From Azorinus chamasolen (lineage: Eukaryota; Mollusca; Bivalvia; Cardiida; Solecurtidae), in contig OY755239.1 in assembly GCA_963576725.1 (NCBI GenBank), forward strand, positions 56,453,453-56,517,452: a DNA stretch of 64,000 bases, written 5' to 3'. Of the stretch, positions 21,283-31,000 are shown in pieces; the first letter of the stretch is position 1; every line of letters starts with the position of its first letter. The notes under the pieces were generated by a model, which did not search any database, was not told the DNA's origin, and worked only from the letters and a program-made list of their open reading frames with translations. The position numbers and the translations under genes were made by a program.

Positions 21283-21676
21283 CACTCAGTCATTTATAGA
21301 ACATAGGGGTTCTAAAAAGCAAGATGTTGTTTAATGCAAGCCTACATTAACCCGTTCGTGGCCAATGCCGGATCTGTGATTACCTATGCAAACAGTTTGG
21401 ATCCAGATGAGACGCCGAGTAACTCGGCGTCTCATCAGGATCCAAACTGTTTGTTACTGTTACTATGTTTTTGAAACAAAAATGAAGAAAATGAAAAAAA
21501 AAATGAAATTTTGTAGCAGACGACAAAGTTGGCAGACGCCAGAACTTGGCAGCGAAAGGGTTAACGCAGAAAGTTCATATTGGAGCTTTCTGAATTATTT
21601 TCGACCTGCATTAAGACACCACCTATCGATGATAATGCTTTTGTTTTAATACTCGCTTAAGACAGGTTCTTCTGTA
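21283..21676 (+). mobile_element. FB-F element interrupted by FB-H
   Basis: Left part to AATGCAAGCCTACA and right part from CGCAGAAAGTTC to CAGGTTCTTCTG; the interruption lies at a TTAA in the left core arm. Confidence 0.75.
21347..21564 (+). mobile_element. FB-H element, complete, nested in FB-F
   Basis: 218 bp with TTAA at both ends. Perfect-looking core 21390-21451 around GCCGAGTAACTCGGC. Closest match in the window is 51796-52010. Confidence 0.92.
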
Positions 21677-21954
21677 TAAGGATTGTATGCAGTCTTCTGC
21701 ATGTCATGAATGTACGAACGCAGGTCGAATTACGCAAACTTTTAACATGATGCCCCTGAGACCTTTGTTTGGTCCGCCCAGTATTCATACGTGTATGAAT
21801 ACCAACAAATTACATTAAAACCTTAAATTTTATAATATTGATTTTAGTATAATATTACACCATTCTGACACATTGGTGACCTTCAAAACAACTTCTCGAA
21901 TCCAACACTACAGATGAACAACTAAAACAGATATACCAATGATGAATTGTTTTA

Positions 21955-22110
21955 TTTATACAGTTGGGCGTCGATATCTCAAATTTCAAGGCATCATACA
22001 TGTACATGTACAAATCACTTCGAGATAACAGAAGTTCGAATCATGCGATTTCTAATCTGAACAATTTCTCAAGTTCACAGCTTAATGCCGGTCAAAAGTA
22101 ATGACTTGTG
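21955..22110 (+). mobile_element. FB-O element, truncated
   Basis: Left end ACAGTTGGGCGTCGATATCT through AACAATTTCTCAAGTTCACA; stops in the left core arm. Confidence 0.65.
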
Positions 22111-22112
22111 TT

Positions 22113-22175
22113 AAACAGTGCAGACCTAGTCTCAGACGAGGAGTCTGATCTATTTCTACACTGTTTTAATGTCAC
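22113..22175. mobile_element. FB-P core fragment
   Basis: AAACAGTGCAGACCTAG and ATTTCTACACTGTTT with a degraded apex. Confidence 0.4.
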
Positions 22176-22232
22176 TAAGGCTGGTTTTGTCAAGGCACGG
22201 CTCATATAATTATGTTAGAATAAACCATTCGT

Positions 22233-22461
22233 TTAACCCATTTGCTCCCAGTGGATTCTTCCATGCTTATGTATTGGATTAGTCCTTCTTTTATCTAAGG
22301 GATGTCTGGTCTAAATTTTCATTTTTGTTTTGTTTTATATTGAATTTCCTATCAGCATACAGTGTAGACTCTGATCAGACGCCGCATTATGCGGCGTCTG
22401 ATTAGAGTCTACACTGTTTGTCTACGTCCCATATATGGAATCGTGGGAGCAAATGGGTTAA
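22233..22461 (+). mobile_element. FB-L element, complete
   Basis: 229 bp with TTAA ends, the same length as the copy at 39876-40104. Core palindrome about 22360-22421 around GCCGCATTATGCGGC. Confidence 0.92.
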
Positions 22462-22671
22462 CCCAATTCCTCCTACACTATTTTTAGACCCAACTTCTGA
22501 ACAAATCCACCAAAAAGGAGCATTTCAAGAGCAAGGGAAATTTTAGAATTGTGTTGTTTTGAAACCATTGTGATAAATAGAACATTTACTCCTATGGAGC
22601 AAATGCTGTATTTATCACATTGGTTTCAAATCTCAGGGGCGTCAAAAGAGTCAGTAGGAGGGAATATGTTA
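22458..22671 (-). mobile_element. FB-B element sharing a TTAA with FB-L
   Basis: TTAACCCAATTCCTCC start overlaps the FB-L terminus; core around TACTCCTATGGAGCAAAT. Confidence 0.85.
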
Positions 22672-22766
22672 CGAAGGCTATTATACTGTACCAGAACTAC
22701 TCACAACAATTTCCATGATCAAAATTAGACAAACAGACACATTGTAAGCATTTTACAGTAATTCAA

Positions 22767-22960
22767 CGATCAGATGGCGCTGTTTACAAAACAGTACGTA
22801 TGTAAACACAGAAAATTAATGATAAATTAAACTGCGACATGTTGTATACATGTAGGTTAATCGAGGCAGTTGACTTTTGTGGCTCGATGGCGTAGTGGAT
22901 AAGCGTGCGGGTTAATGGTACTTACGTTTTAGGTCGAGAGTTTGAATCTTGCGAGAATCA
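22767..22960 (+). repeat. tRNA-like inverted pair, left arm
   Basis: GATCAGATGGCGCTGTTTAC and AACACAGAAAATTA match the complement of 23610-23698, followed at 22881 by a tRNA-like segment with Leu/Ser-type box A (TGGCGTAGTGG) and a degraded box B. Confidence 0.6.
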
Positions 22961-23553
22961 TTTTTAACTTTTTTTCTTTTTCATTTCTTTTATTGTCAAT
23001 TGCAATAATGCGCTCATATACGTTATTTATAATAAAACTGGATAATATGAGTAATTTGAGTGATTCTATAGAAAATAAAGTAATATAACCTGTTGTCTTT
23101 TTGCTGATTACACACACGTGTTTATGATCCTTTTACTGCACGATATAAACGTGCGCTGATTTTAACGTGCAATGATAAATCATTTCATATCTTCCCAGTC
23201 CAGATTTGACAATGAGCACTGCAACACGAACACGGATTTCCTTAAATGCTCAGTCACAAGCAATTTTGCGTTGTGTGATTAACTTCTGCAAGAAAGAGGC
23301 TGGTTCCAAGGATCTTGCGATTCCACTGACCATAAAAAGAAAATGAAATAAAGAAAAGAAAATGAATATAATATAATGTAATAATATATATCACCAGAAC
23401 AGTTAAAATAACATAAAATACAAAAAAGAAAAGAAAAAGAAATAGCCTAAAAATAAACCTAATGCATATGTGAGAATGAAAATCTACGGGAAGAGAAACA
23501 GAATGATATCAAGTTTAGATTAATGTAAAAAATAAATAAAATAAAAGCATCAA
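22961..23553. other. AT-rich spacer between inverted tRNA-like arms
   Basis: No gene seen; A-rich from about 23330 to 23550. Confidence 0.5.
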
Positions 23554-23698
23554 TTGGGATTCGAACTCGGGTAAGTCTAACAGCATAACCACTACACCAC
23601 TGCTTCCTATCCTAATATACATGCCACAGTTGTACTTATCGTTAATTTTCTGTGTTTACATACATACTGTTTTGTAAACAACGCCATCTGATCGTTAA
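23554..23698 (-). repeat. tRNA-like inverted pair, right arm
   Basis: Minus strand reads GATCAGATGGCGTTGTTTAC, then box A TGGTGTAGTGGTTA and box B AGTTCGAATCC. The tRNA-like part lacks several bases of a cloverleaf, so a working tRNA gene is unlikely. Confidence 0.6.
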
Positions 23699-23933
23699 TA
23701 CAACTGTAATTGCTTTGAATGACAAGTGTGATACAGATGGATTCATTAAAACGGGTGTATTTGTGTTGGAACAGGCATGCGGAGGACCTCAAAGAATTTA
23801 GTTCATTAACCACTGAATCAAATACTTACAAACTATTCCTTTAAATCAATCACTATAACATTTTAACACGTAATTCATTAGCACTTCCACATACAATTCG
23901 TGTTGTGCTTAAACATTTCAAGTCGTAAACAAA

Positions 23934-24163
23934 TTAACCATTTCGGCGCCAAATTTCTAATTGTCTTCTGCAATCCAAATTTTGTTAAATCATTCGGTAC
24001 TATAATGAAATGTAAATAAATGCAAATTTCAAAAGAATAAAGCACATATATAGAAATAGAGTTTGAGACAAATAGTGATGTCCTTGTTCAAAGGCGGCGT
24101 CTGATTTTGGACTGCACTATTTGTCATGGTGCATTTATGCGACATCAGCGGTGAAAGGGTTAA
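23934..24163 (+). mobile_element. FB-M element, left core arm deleted
   Basis: TTAA ends; GATGTCCTTGTTCAAAGGCG shows the core cut near the apex, with the right arm intact. Confidence 0.85.
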
Positions 24164-24275
24164 ATATGTTACCCCATGTCGAGTATAGAAAATAGTTGTC
24201 TGCTAAACTATCCACACCTGACTCGTTTCATTATGTGCATCGTCTCGGGATTTACTGTACATCACACCATGCCAT

Positions 24276-24520
24276 CTAACCCATTTAATTATCCCTATAT
24301 TATTTAAGTAAAACTCGTCCAGTCCTTACTTTGGACCAATCCATTTTTATGTGGAGGGGGCACAGAAAACAAACCAGTTTCTTGAATAAGTCATTTGCAT
24401 TGATGGTGTCAGCAAACAGTGCAGACCCTGATCAGAGGGCTCCTTCAGGAGCCCTCTGATCTGGGTCTACACTATTTGCATATGTCCCTTAAACGGGACA
24501 CTGGGCACACACGGGTTTAA
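24276..24520 (+). mobile_element. FB-P element, complete
   Basis: CTAACCCATTTAATTATCCC to CACACGGGTTTAA; core palindrome 24411-24480 around GGGCTCCTTCAGGAGCCC. Confidence 0.8.
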
Positions 24521-24529
24521 CAGTGGTAT

Positions 24530-24692
24530 AATGTTGGGTCTTTAAGACAGGTGGTAGCTCAATGCAGGTCGAAAATAATACAGAAAGCTCCTATTGGAAT
24601 TTTCGGTAATAATGTTGCCATGGCTACGTAACTACCATCTTTTAAAGACTCTCTTGTGCACAAATGAATGGTCGCTAAATACAGGTTGTACT
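24530..24692 (+). mobile_element. FB-F element, degraded
   Basis: GGGTCTTTAAGACAGGTGG to TACAGGTTGTACTG; apex CTCCTATTGGAATT. Confidence 0.65.
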
Positions 24693-24713
24693 GCGTTTAC
24701 TGTTTATGTTATA

Positions 24714-24908
24714 CAGTAAAAAGCTAAACCGGACGTTCGATTTGGTATAAATATCGGTTTTTGAGACAGGTGGCAGCTAAATGCAGAGTGAAAGTCATGA
24801 AAAAAGCTCCTCTATGAGCTTTCTGCACGACTTTCACCCTGCATTAAAGCAGCCACCTGATTAAAAGTATCTTAACTACTAGAATTTTGTTTTAGAGGGA
24901 TTTTACTG
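24714..24908 (+). mobile_element. FB-E element
   Basis: CAGTAAAAAGCTAAACCGGA to GGGATTTTACTG, TA on both sides. Core around AGCTCCTCTATGAGCT. Confidence 0.88.
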
Positions 24909-25040
24909 TATTTTTGTAATTATGCATGCAGGGACCTATCAGATCTGTTGTGTTTGCCAACTATTCCTCTACAAACATCTTCAGTAAAGTGCTTTAGCCT
25001 CAATAGACAGGGTGTTACGTCTATCCGTAAATACTTACCA

Positions 25041-25248
25041 TTAACCCCTCTATGGAAAACTATACTGTCCACTCAATTTGGATCTGACGCAAAATGACTA
25101 CATCCTATTCGACCAAGCTTTTAATAAACTATTTACCGGGTGTCAAACAGCTTGAATCCTGATGAGACGCCGAGTTACTCGGCGTCTCATCTGGATCCAA
25201 GTCGTTTGCAAATGCCGAGCAGGTTACGGATAACAGGGTACGTGTTAA
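25041..25248 (-). mobile_element. FB-I element, complete
   Basis: TTAA at both ends; core 25146-25207 around GCCGAGTTACTCGGC. Confidence 0.88.
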
Positions 25249-25455
25249 ATAATAGCGGTACGGGTTGTAACGTGTTTAGCAACAGAGCCAGGTGGCTCGT
25301 ATCTTCTAATTAATAATCCTTTCTCCCATATTACTTTGGTACTTGTAAAAATACATTTACAGATGTTCACCGTGTAAATACATATGTAATTCATAAAGTG
25401 TGTTTATGTAAGCACCTGTTCGAACTAACGACGATTAGGAGTAACCATTTCACGT

Positions 25456-25707
25456 TTAACACATTTACTACATAAATAAGCCTTTCTACGCCTTTGCAAA
25501 TGGAGTAGACTCAGATCAGACGGCTCCTATAGGAGCCGCCTGATCAGGGTCTGCTCTGTTTGCTTATGAAAAACTACAGGCATATAATTCTACTGTTTCT
25601 GTCATGTCCAAAATGTCATGTGTTTATGTGCCGTATTAAAATAAAATCTAATTAATATTGACGATGTCATTGTTTCTGACATGAATATATATGGAGTAAA
25701 CGGTTAA
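25456..25707 (+). mobile_element. FB-A element, complete
   Basis: TTAACACATTTACTACATAA to AAACGGTTAA; core 25496-25561 around GGCTCCTATAGGAGCC. Confidence 0.9.
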
Positions 25708-25931
25708 AAATACCCTTTCCGCCATGGACATTCGCGAAAGAAATAATGACGTCATGAATATTAATTAGATTAATTTGTTATAATAGCAAATGGACACAGG
25801 AATATTTAGCTATGGTAGAAACTGTAGAATCATCTGTTACATGTATATCATTAGCAAACAGAGCAAACCTGATCAGGGTCCACTCTGTTTGCAAAGGCGT
25901 AGAAAGGCGTATTTATGGAGTAAAGGGTTAA
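25704..25931 (-). mobile_element. FB-A element, core deleted, abutting the previous copy
   Basis: Shares the boundary TTAA. The centre is reduced to GAGCAAACCTGATCAGGGTC, a loss of about 40 bp around the apex. TGACGTCA near 25687-25770 region (AATAATGACGTCATGAAT). Confidence 0.85.
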
Positions 25932-26051
25932 ACAGATCAGATTTTTAAAATATGATAATTGTTAATTCAAACGGGAATTTTGTGTACTCTAAACGATTGC
26001 ATTTCCTATGCTACATGTACCTAATAGCACGCTACTGACGAAAATGGTATT

Positions 26052-26258
26052 ACATGTAAAACTCCGCTAATACGACCACCAAAAAGGGGCATAATTCTGG
26101 GTGGCAAAGGCAGATGGTAGCTTAATGCAGGACGACAGTTATGCAGAAAGCTCCTATAGGAGCTTTCTGCATAACTTTCGTCCTGCATTAAGCAACCACC
26201 TGCTTTAAACGACATCAGTGGCTGTTTATTAAGTGGTCGCATTAGCGGGGTTTCACTG
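26052..26258 (+). mobile_element. FB-D element
   Basis: Right end GGGGTTTCACTG before TA; left end mutated (CATGTAAAACTCCGCTAATA). Core 26104-26205 nearly perfect around AGCTCCTATAGGAGCT. Confidence 0.9.
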
Positions 26259-26395
26259 TACATGTAACTCTGTAAACCACTGTATCAAGATGACACACAG
26301 CGAAACTTGGAATCTAATCAAGATCCAAAATGATTAACAGTCAATTTCTATATAGACAGACAAAGATTTACCATCTAAAACGAATGTACTGGCGT

Positions 26396-26462
26396 TGTAA
26401 ACAGTGTATACCCATTGCCCAATAGAAGAGCCCTCTGATCAGGGCCTGCCCTGCTTGTAGTT
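26396..26462. mobile_element. FB-P core fragment
   Basis: TAAACAGTGTATACCCAT and GCCCTCTGATCAGGGCCTG. Confidence 0.4.
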
Positions 26463-26499
26463 CTTGTCAATAATTGTACTCTTCCATACCACGGGGCTT

Positions 26500-26916
26500 T
26501 TCCAGTAACTCATGACAAAGATACGCCTTAAGATGCCGTTGCAAACAGAGTAGATCCTGATCAAATGACTCCTGGAGAAGCCATCTGATAAGAATTTTCT
26601 GACCGAGCCAAATGCTTATGTGTTCATACCCCATAACAAAACTAAAAACATAAATTTTCACGGTTTCATTATTTTTACATGTACAGTAAAATCCCTCTAA
26701 ACTGGAAGTTAAATTTAGTATAAATATTGGTCTTGGAGACAGGTGACAGCTTAATGCATGGTGAAAGCCATGCAGAAAGCTCCTAGAAGAGCTTTCTGCA
26801 TGACTTTCACCCTGCATTAAGCAGCCACCTGCCAAAATATATCAAAATTCTTATCTACTAGAATTCCGGTTTAGAGGGATTACATGTAGCTGTATATTCA
26901 CAAGGTAAAGGGTTAA
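26500..26916 (+). mobile_element. FB-A element interrupted by FB-E
   Basis: Degraded core about 26538-26595, flank to ATTATTTTTACATG, then FB-E, then the terminus TATATTCACAAGGTAAAGGG and TTAA. Confidence 0.7.
26684..26887 (+). mobile_element. FB-E element nested in FB-A
   Basis: CAGTAAAATCCCTCTAAACT start; right end altered to GGGATTACATGTA. Core 26733-26835 around AAGCTCCTAGAAGAGCTT. Confidence 0.88.
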
Positions 26917-27059
26917 ACACAATTCCAATTAAAAACAAAACCAGCAATCAGAGGATTAATTGGAAGCGGATAATGTATTGAGCTGGCGACTAATTCCTCT
27001 TTTTGATAACGGATCATCTCTCAATTCGTTTTCAGTTTTAATCTATGCATTACTATCTC

Positions 27060-27252
27060 TAACATTCACGATTCTCTCTCTCTTCCCCGTCTCTCTCTCT
27101 ATATATATATCTCTCTCTCTCTTCCCCTCTCTCTTCCCTTCCTCTATCCCCCTCTCTCTCCCTCTCTCCCCCTTCCTCTATCTCCTCTCTCTTTTTTTTC
27201 CCTCTCTCTCTCCATCCCTCTCTCTCCCCTCACCCTTCCCCTAGCCCCCTCT
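27060..27252. repeat. CT-rich polypyrimidine tract
   Basis: About 190 bp of CTCTCT and CCCTCT units; purine-free stretches could form triplex DNA. The 94-codon frame across it is low complexity. Confidence 0.9.
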
Positions 27253-27981
27253 CTCTTGAATTTCATGTTTTCTTAAATAAAATCCAAGCCTCCGCTGTTC
27301 CTGACTTCCCCTTTAAAACTGGCTTCTGTGTCAGTTTGTACAGGTAAGACGGCGCTCTCATAAAACATAATGGCAAATATTGTGAATGTTTTGCTCTACT
27401 GGGGCTCAAGGCGTGCTTTAATACCCCTTTCTCGTGGAATATAATAAACATACTGACACGTAATGGTCCTGTGATGCCTTTTATCAAACACATTATGCGG
27501 GATTTATACGGTTTATTCAAAGTTTCAATAACGCTTTGAAAAGGATATATCAAAAGAATTGAAATATTGTGGAATCTTGTGCCTTTCAAAATGAATTATC
27601 GATGAGAGGTTTTTACTATCGCCTGTCAATATGCATAGAGACTTGTTGGATGAATATATTCGGCAGTGGTTAATTACTTTTTTACCTGGGGTACAACCTG
27701 TTAAGTGGGTACAACGTATACAAGCTTAAGCCACTTTGAGTGCAAGGGATAGTACTTTTTGAGCAGAGTGTTACTTACAGATACTGCAACTCTATATGAA
27801 TCACTTCCGGTTTATCGTTGACTAATGCACAAACGGTGTATTGAATATAATAATGGTTGAGATGTTTGACATGGAGTATTTACTTGTTGATTTCATAATA
27901 TAAAAAAATTGGCGAGATTAGTGAAATACATGTAAGTACAAATATTCACCGCGCCTAAGATAACGTGATAGTCTGTGTACA
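27253..27981. other. 5' flank of the nAChR gene, no feature recognised
   Basis: About 730 bp with no foldback element, in contrast to the flanks on both sides. An A+T run with TATAAAA stands near 27898 but is not evidence of a promoter by itself. Element-free DNA just before the start codon fits a promoter region under selection; this is inference. Confidence 0.3.
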
Positions 27982-28089
27982 ATGGAGGTTCTACTGCTGG
28001 TTTTCTGTTTCATGACATTAAAGTCAACACTGGGGACCACACATAAAGTAATGTCTAAAGAACAGGGAATTCACCACTTGATTTTTCAG
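27982..28089 (+). CDS. nAChR exon 1 (signal peptide)
   Basis: Encodes [18 protein letters not shown] followed by 18 residues ending in HHLIFQ; donor GTAAGC follows. The ATG is chosen because it opens a typical hydrophobic signal sequence and splices in phase 0 to [10 protein letters not shown] in exon 2. The 5' UTR and any upstream non-coding exon are not recognisable. Confidence 0.85.
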
Positions 28090-31000
28090 GTAAGCATCCA
28101 TCCTAACAAAATATAATTATGTAGGATAGCATATCAAGCAGCTCGGTCAATGACGCCTTCATAAAAATCATAATAAATAATTTGTTTAGCGATGTTACTG
28201 TCTATTTCATTCATGCAGTCATGTTTTATGTTTGGTATGCCGTTCAAGCATCGCTTTGCAATACAATGGCAGATCATTCGGTCAGCAAACATTCACTGTC
28301 AATAAAGTTTCATGTGCATATCACCATGGCAACGCCTATACATGTATAAATTACCGTAAGTATTTGGACAGACAGGCAAATAACGTTTAACCCCGGACAA
28401 ACTACTCCTTCAGGGGTAGCTTGGTCAGTGTCTACTTGTTTGCAACTACAGTAGAACCCCTCTAATGCGACCACGTAATGAATAAACATATATGTCTTTA
28501 TAAACAGGTGGTTGCTTAATGCAGGACAAAAGTAATGCAGAAAGCTCCTCTAGGAGCTTTCTGCATTATTTTTGCCCGGCATTAAGCTACCACCTGCCTA
28601 TACAACCAAGAATTATACCTCTTTTAGGTGGTCGCATTAGAGGGGGTTTACTGTATGTTAATCTTATCAAAAGTTATCAAAATGTTTCAATTTTAACATA
28701 GCCAGATTCACAAACTTATGGAGAGGGAAAATTAAGCGTTCGAATACTTCAGAGTATAGTAAAAACCTCAGTAGTTCGGACACTACATCAAGTATCATTA
28801 TCGGTCTTTAGAACAGGTGGCAGATTAATGCTGGGTGAGCGTCATGCAGAAAGCTCCTTTAGGAGCTTTCTGCATTACTTTCACCCTGTATTAAGCAGTC
28901 ACCTGCCTAAAATATTCTCAATTCTTCATTATTAAATTTTCGCACTATCGAGTTTTCACTCTAATTGGTAGTTATGAAATGTGTACATGTAACAATAATG
29001 ATATGATCACAGAGATAACAATAATATACAGACCCAAACATGTTCCTTTTGGAACAGAGTAACCAGCTTTTACATGTCTTCTGATTAGTGACATTTACAT
29101 ATATTTCAATCATCTAATCTTGCATAATAAATATAGCAGACATTGTCCTGGGATTAAAATATTTGACAATTTGATCCGATTCTTTGTCTAAAATCATATT
29201 CCCAACCTTTGCCATTACCCCCACCTTCACTGCAAAGAAGTGGCTTGCGAAAACACAAGCTATAGTGAATAGATCTCATTTAGATACATGTATACTTACA
29301 CAAGTATAACACACAACTGGTAGGTTGGCACGAAACAATACAGTTAAACATCGTTTAAGCGACCATAATAATGGAGTGTTATTGTAGGTATTTAAGACAG
29401 ATGATAGCTTAACGCAGACCGAATCTAATGCAAAGAGACCCAAGAGGAGCTCTCTGCATTGCGACTGTACAGCGCTAAGCAGCCAGCTGCTCTAAAAGAC
29501 ACATTTGATTTATTCTCTACGTGATCCGTTTATTACATGCTTTACTGTACAACATCTTGAGAGCTCGTAACATGTGGTAAGCCACTTTCATTGTCATTTA
29601 CCGCCGATAGAAAGTAGCAAAATATACCATCGGTACTTTGCCTTGCTTATATTACCTGGCGGTGGAAAATGTACGCTGCTAAAATCTCGGCATATGTTAC
29701 TCGGATCAAATCTGTTTAATCATTTCCCTCATAGAAACGTGTTTTCACGCATTTTCAAACAGAGTAGACCCAGATCAGACGGTTCCTAGAGGAGCCGTCT
29801 GATCAGGGTCTGCTCTGTTTGCTTATGGAATTTGATAGATCTGTGTCTTTACTTTCTAAAATAGCTACAATGTGTCACCTTCCATATTTGATTATAACTG
29901 TGTTATTCATGAATATTCAATGGGTATTAAAATTTGAACAACACATAGAACAGGGAAAGGGTTCACCCTTTCCTTCATATAACCTTTTTCTCCATAAATA
30001 CGCCTTTCTACGCCTTTGCAAACAGGGTAGTGCCAGATCAGACGGCTCCTATAAGAGCTTTTTGATCAGGGTCTGCTCTGTTTGTTTATTATATAATATA
30101 AATTTAATTCTAGTTTCTGCCATGACTTGAAATCCATGTGTCTTTGTGCTATTATAACAAAATCATCTAATTAATATCAATAACGTGATTTTTCATTCGT
30201 GAATATTCATGGAGGAAATAGATAAACGCCCTTTCCTCCTGTATGATCCGTCTGATCGGGTTCTACTCTGTTTGCTTTTGAAATACCTCCAAAGTGTCCA
30301 CCAATACCCAAACACACATGTACCTGTGTGCATATGCCAGTATAAAGAATCAGCTTAAAAATAATATATGACATTATTTCTTACATGAATATGCAACAAG
30401 GAAAAGGCTAAAGGATTAAAGACTTGGTTAGGTAAATGTTTTCTAATCTGTTGTGCAAGTTTCATAATATGTCTCGCAAGCCTTCGCTTGCTATTCACGT
30501 CAATATACCTACCTGTAAATAGTGAAGACCCAGATGAGACAGCTCCTGCAGGAGCTGTCTCATCAGGGTCTGCACTATTTACAAGTTGATTGTGCAACCA
30601 GTGCACTCCACAGCAGTGATTGCACAGCGAAATACGTGTACACAGTGAAGATATATGTAATTACACAACAGGGCATGGGTAAAGAAGGAGAAATGTATTT
30701 CAAAATTCAGCAAGCGAAGGGTTACATGTAAGTACAACATCCTACTAATGGTATTTTAAGAGGATGTCCCTGTACAAGGAATGCATATTTAAATAATACC
30801 ATAGAACTTGATATTTTTTGTGGCTAATTACTATGAAGATTGTCAATTTGATCTTATAACGAAAAATGCCCCTGTGATACATAATAAACCGTTTTCAACG
30901 ATACTTATATTTTTTGTTCTACAACAAAACATTATCGACCTTGTTCGAACAGTTAACGAAACTAAAAGGCCAGCCGAATAAATACATTGCCGAATAACAT

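Noticed and set aside
22881..22960. Functional tRNA-Leu gene
   Set aside because: Box B is mutated and the acceptor stem does not pair.
26467..26835. 122-codon minus-strand frame
   Set aside because: It lies wholly within nested FB-A and FB-E elements.
26960..27244. 94-codon frame rich in Ser, Leu and Pro
   Set aside because: It is the translation of the CT-rich simple repeat.
27263..27589. 108-codon minus-strand frame upstream of the nAChR gene
   Set aside because: No recognisable motif, composition like the surrounding DNA, and no splice or start context worth trusting.
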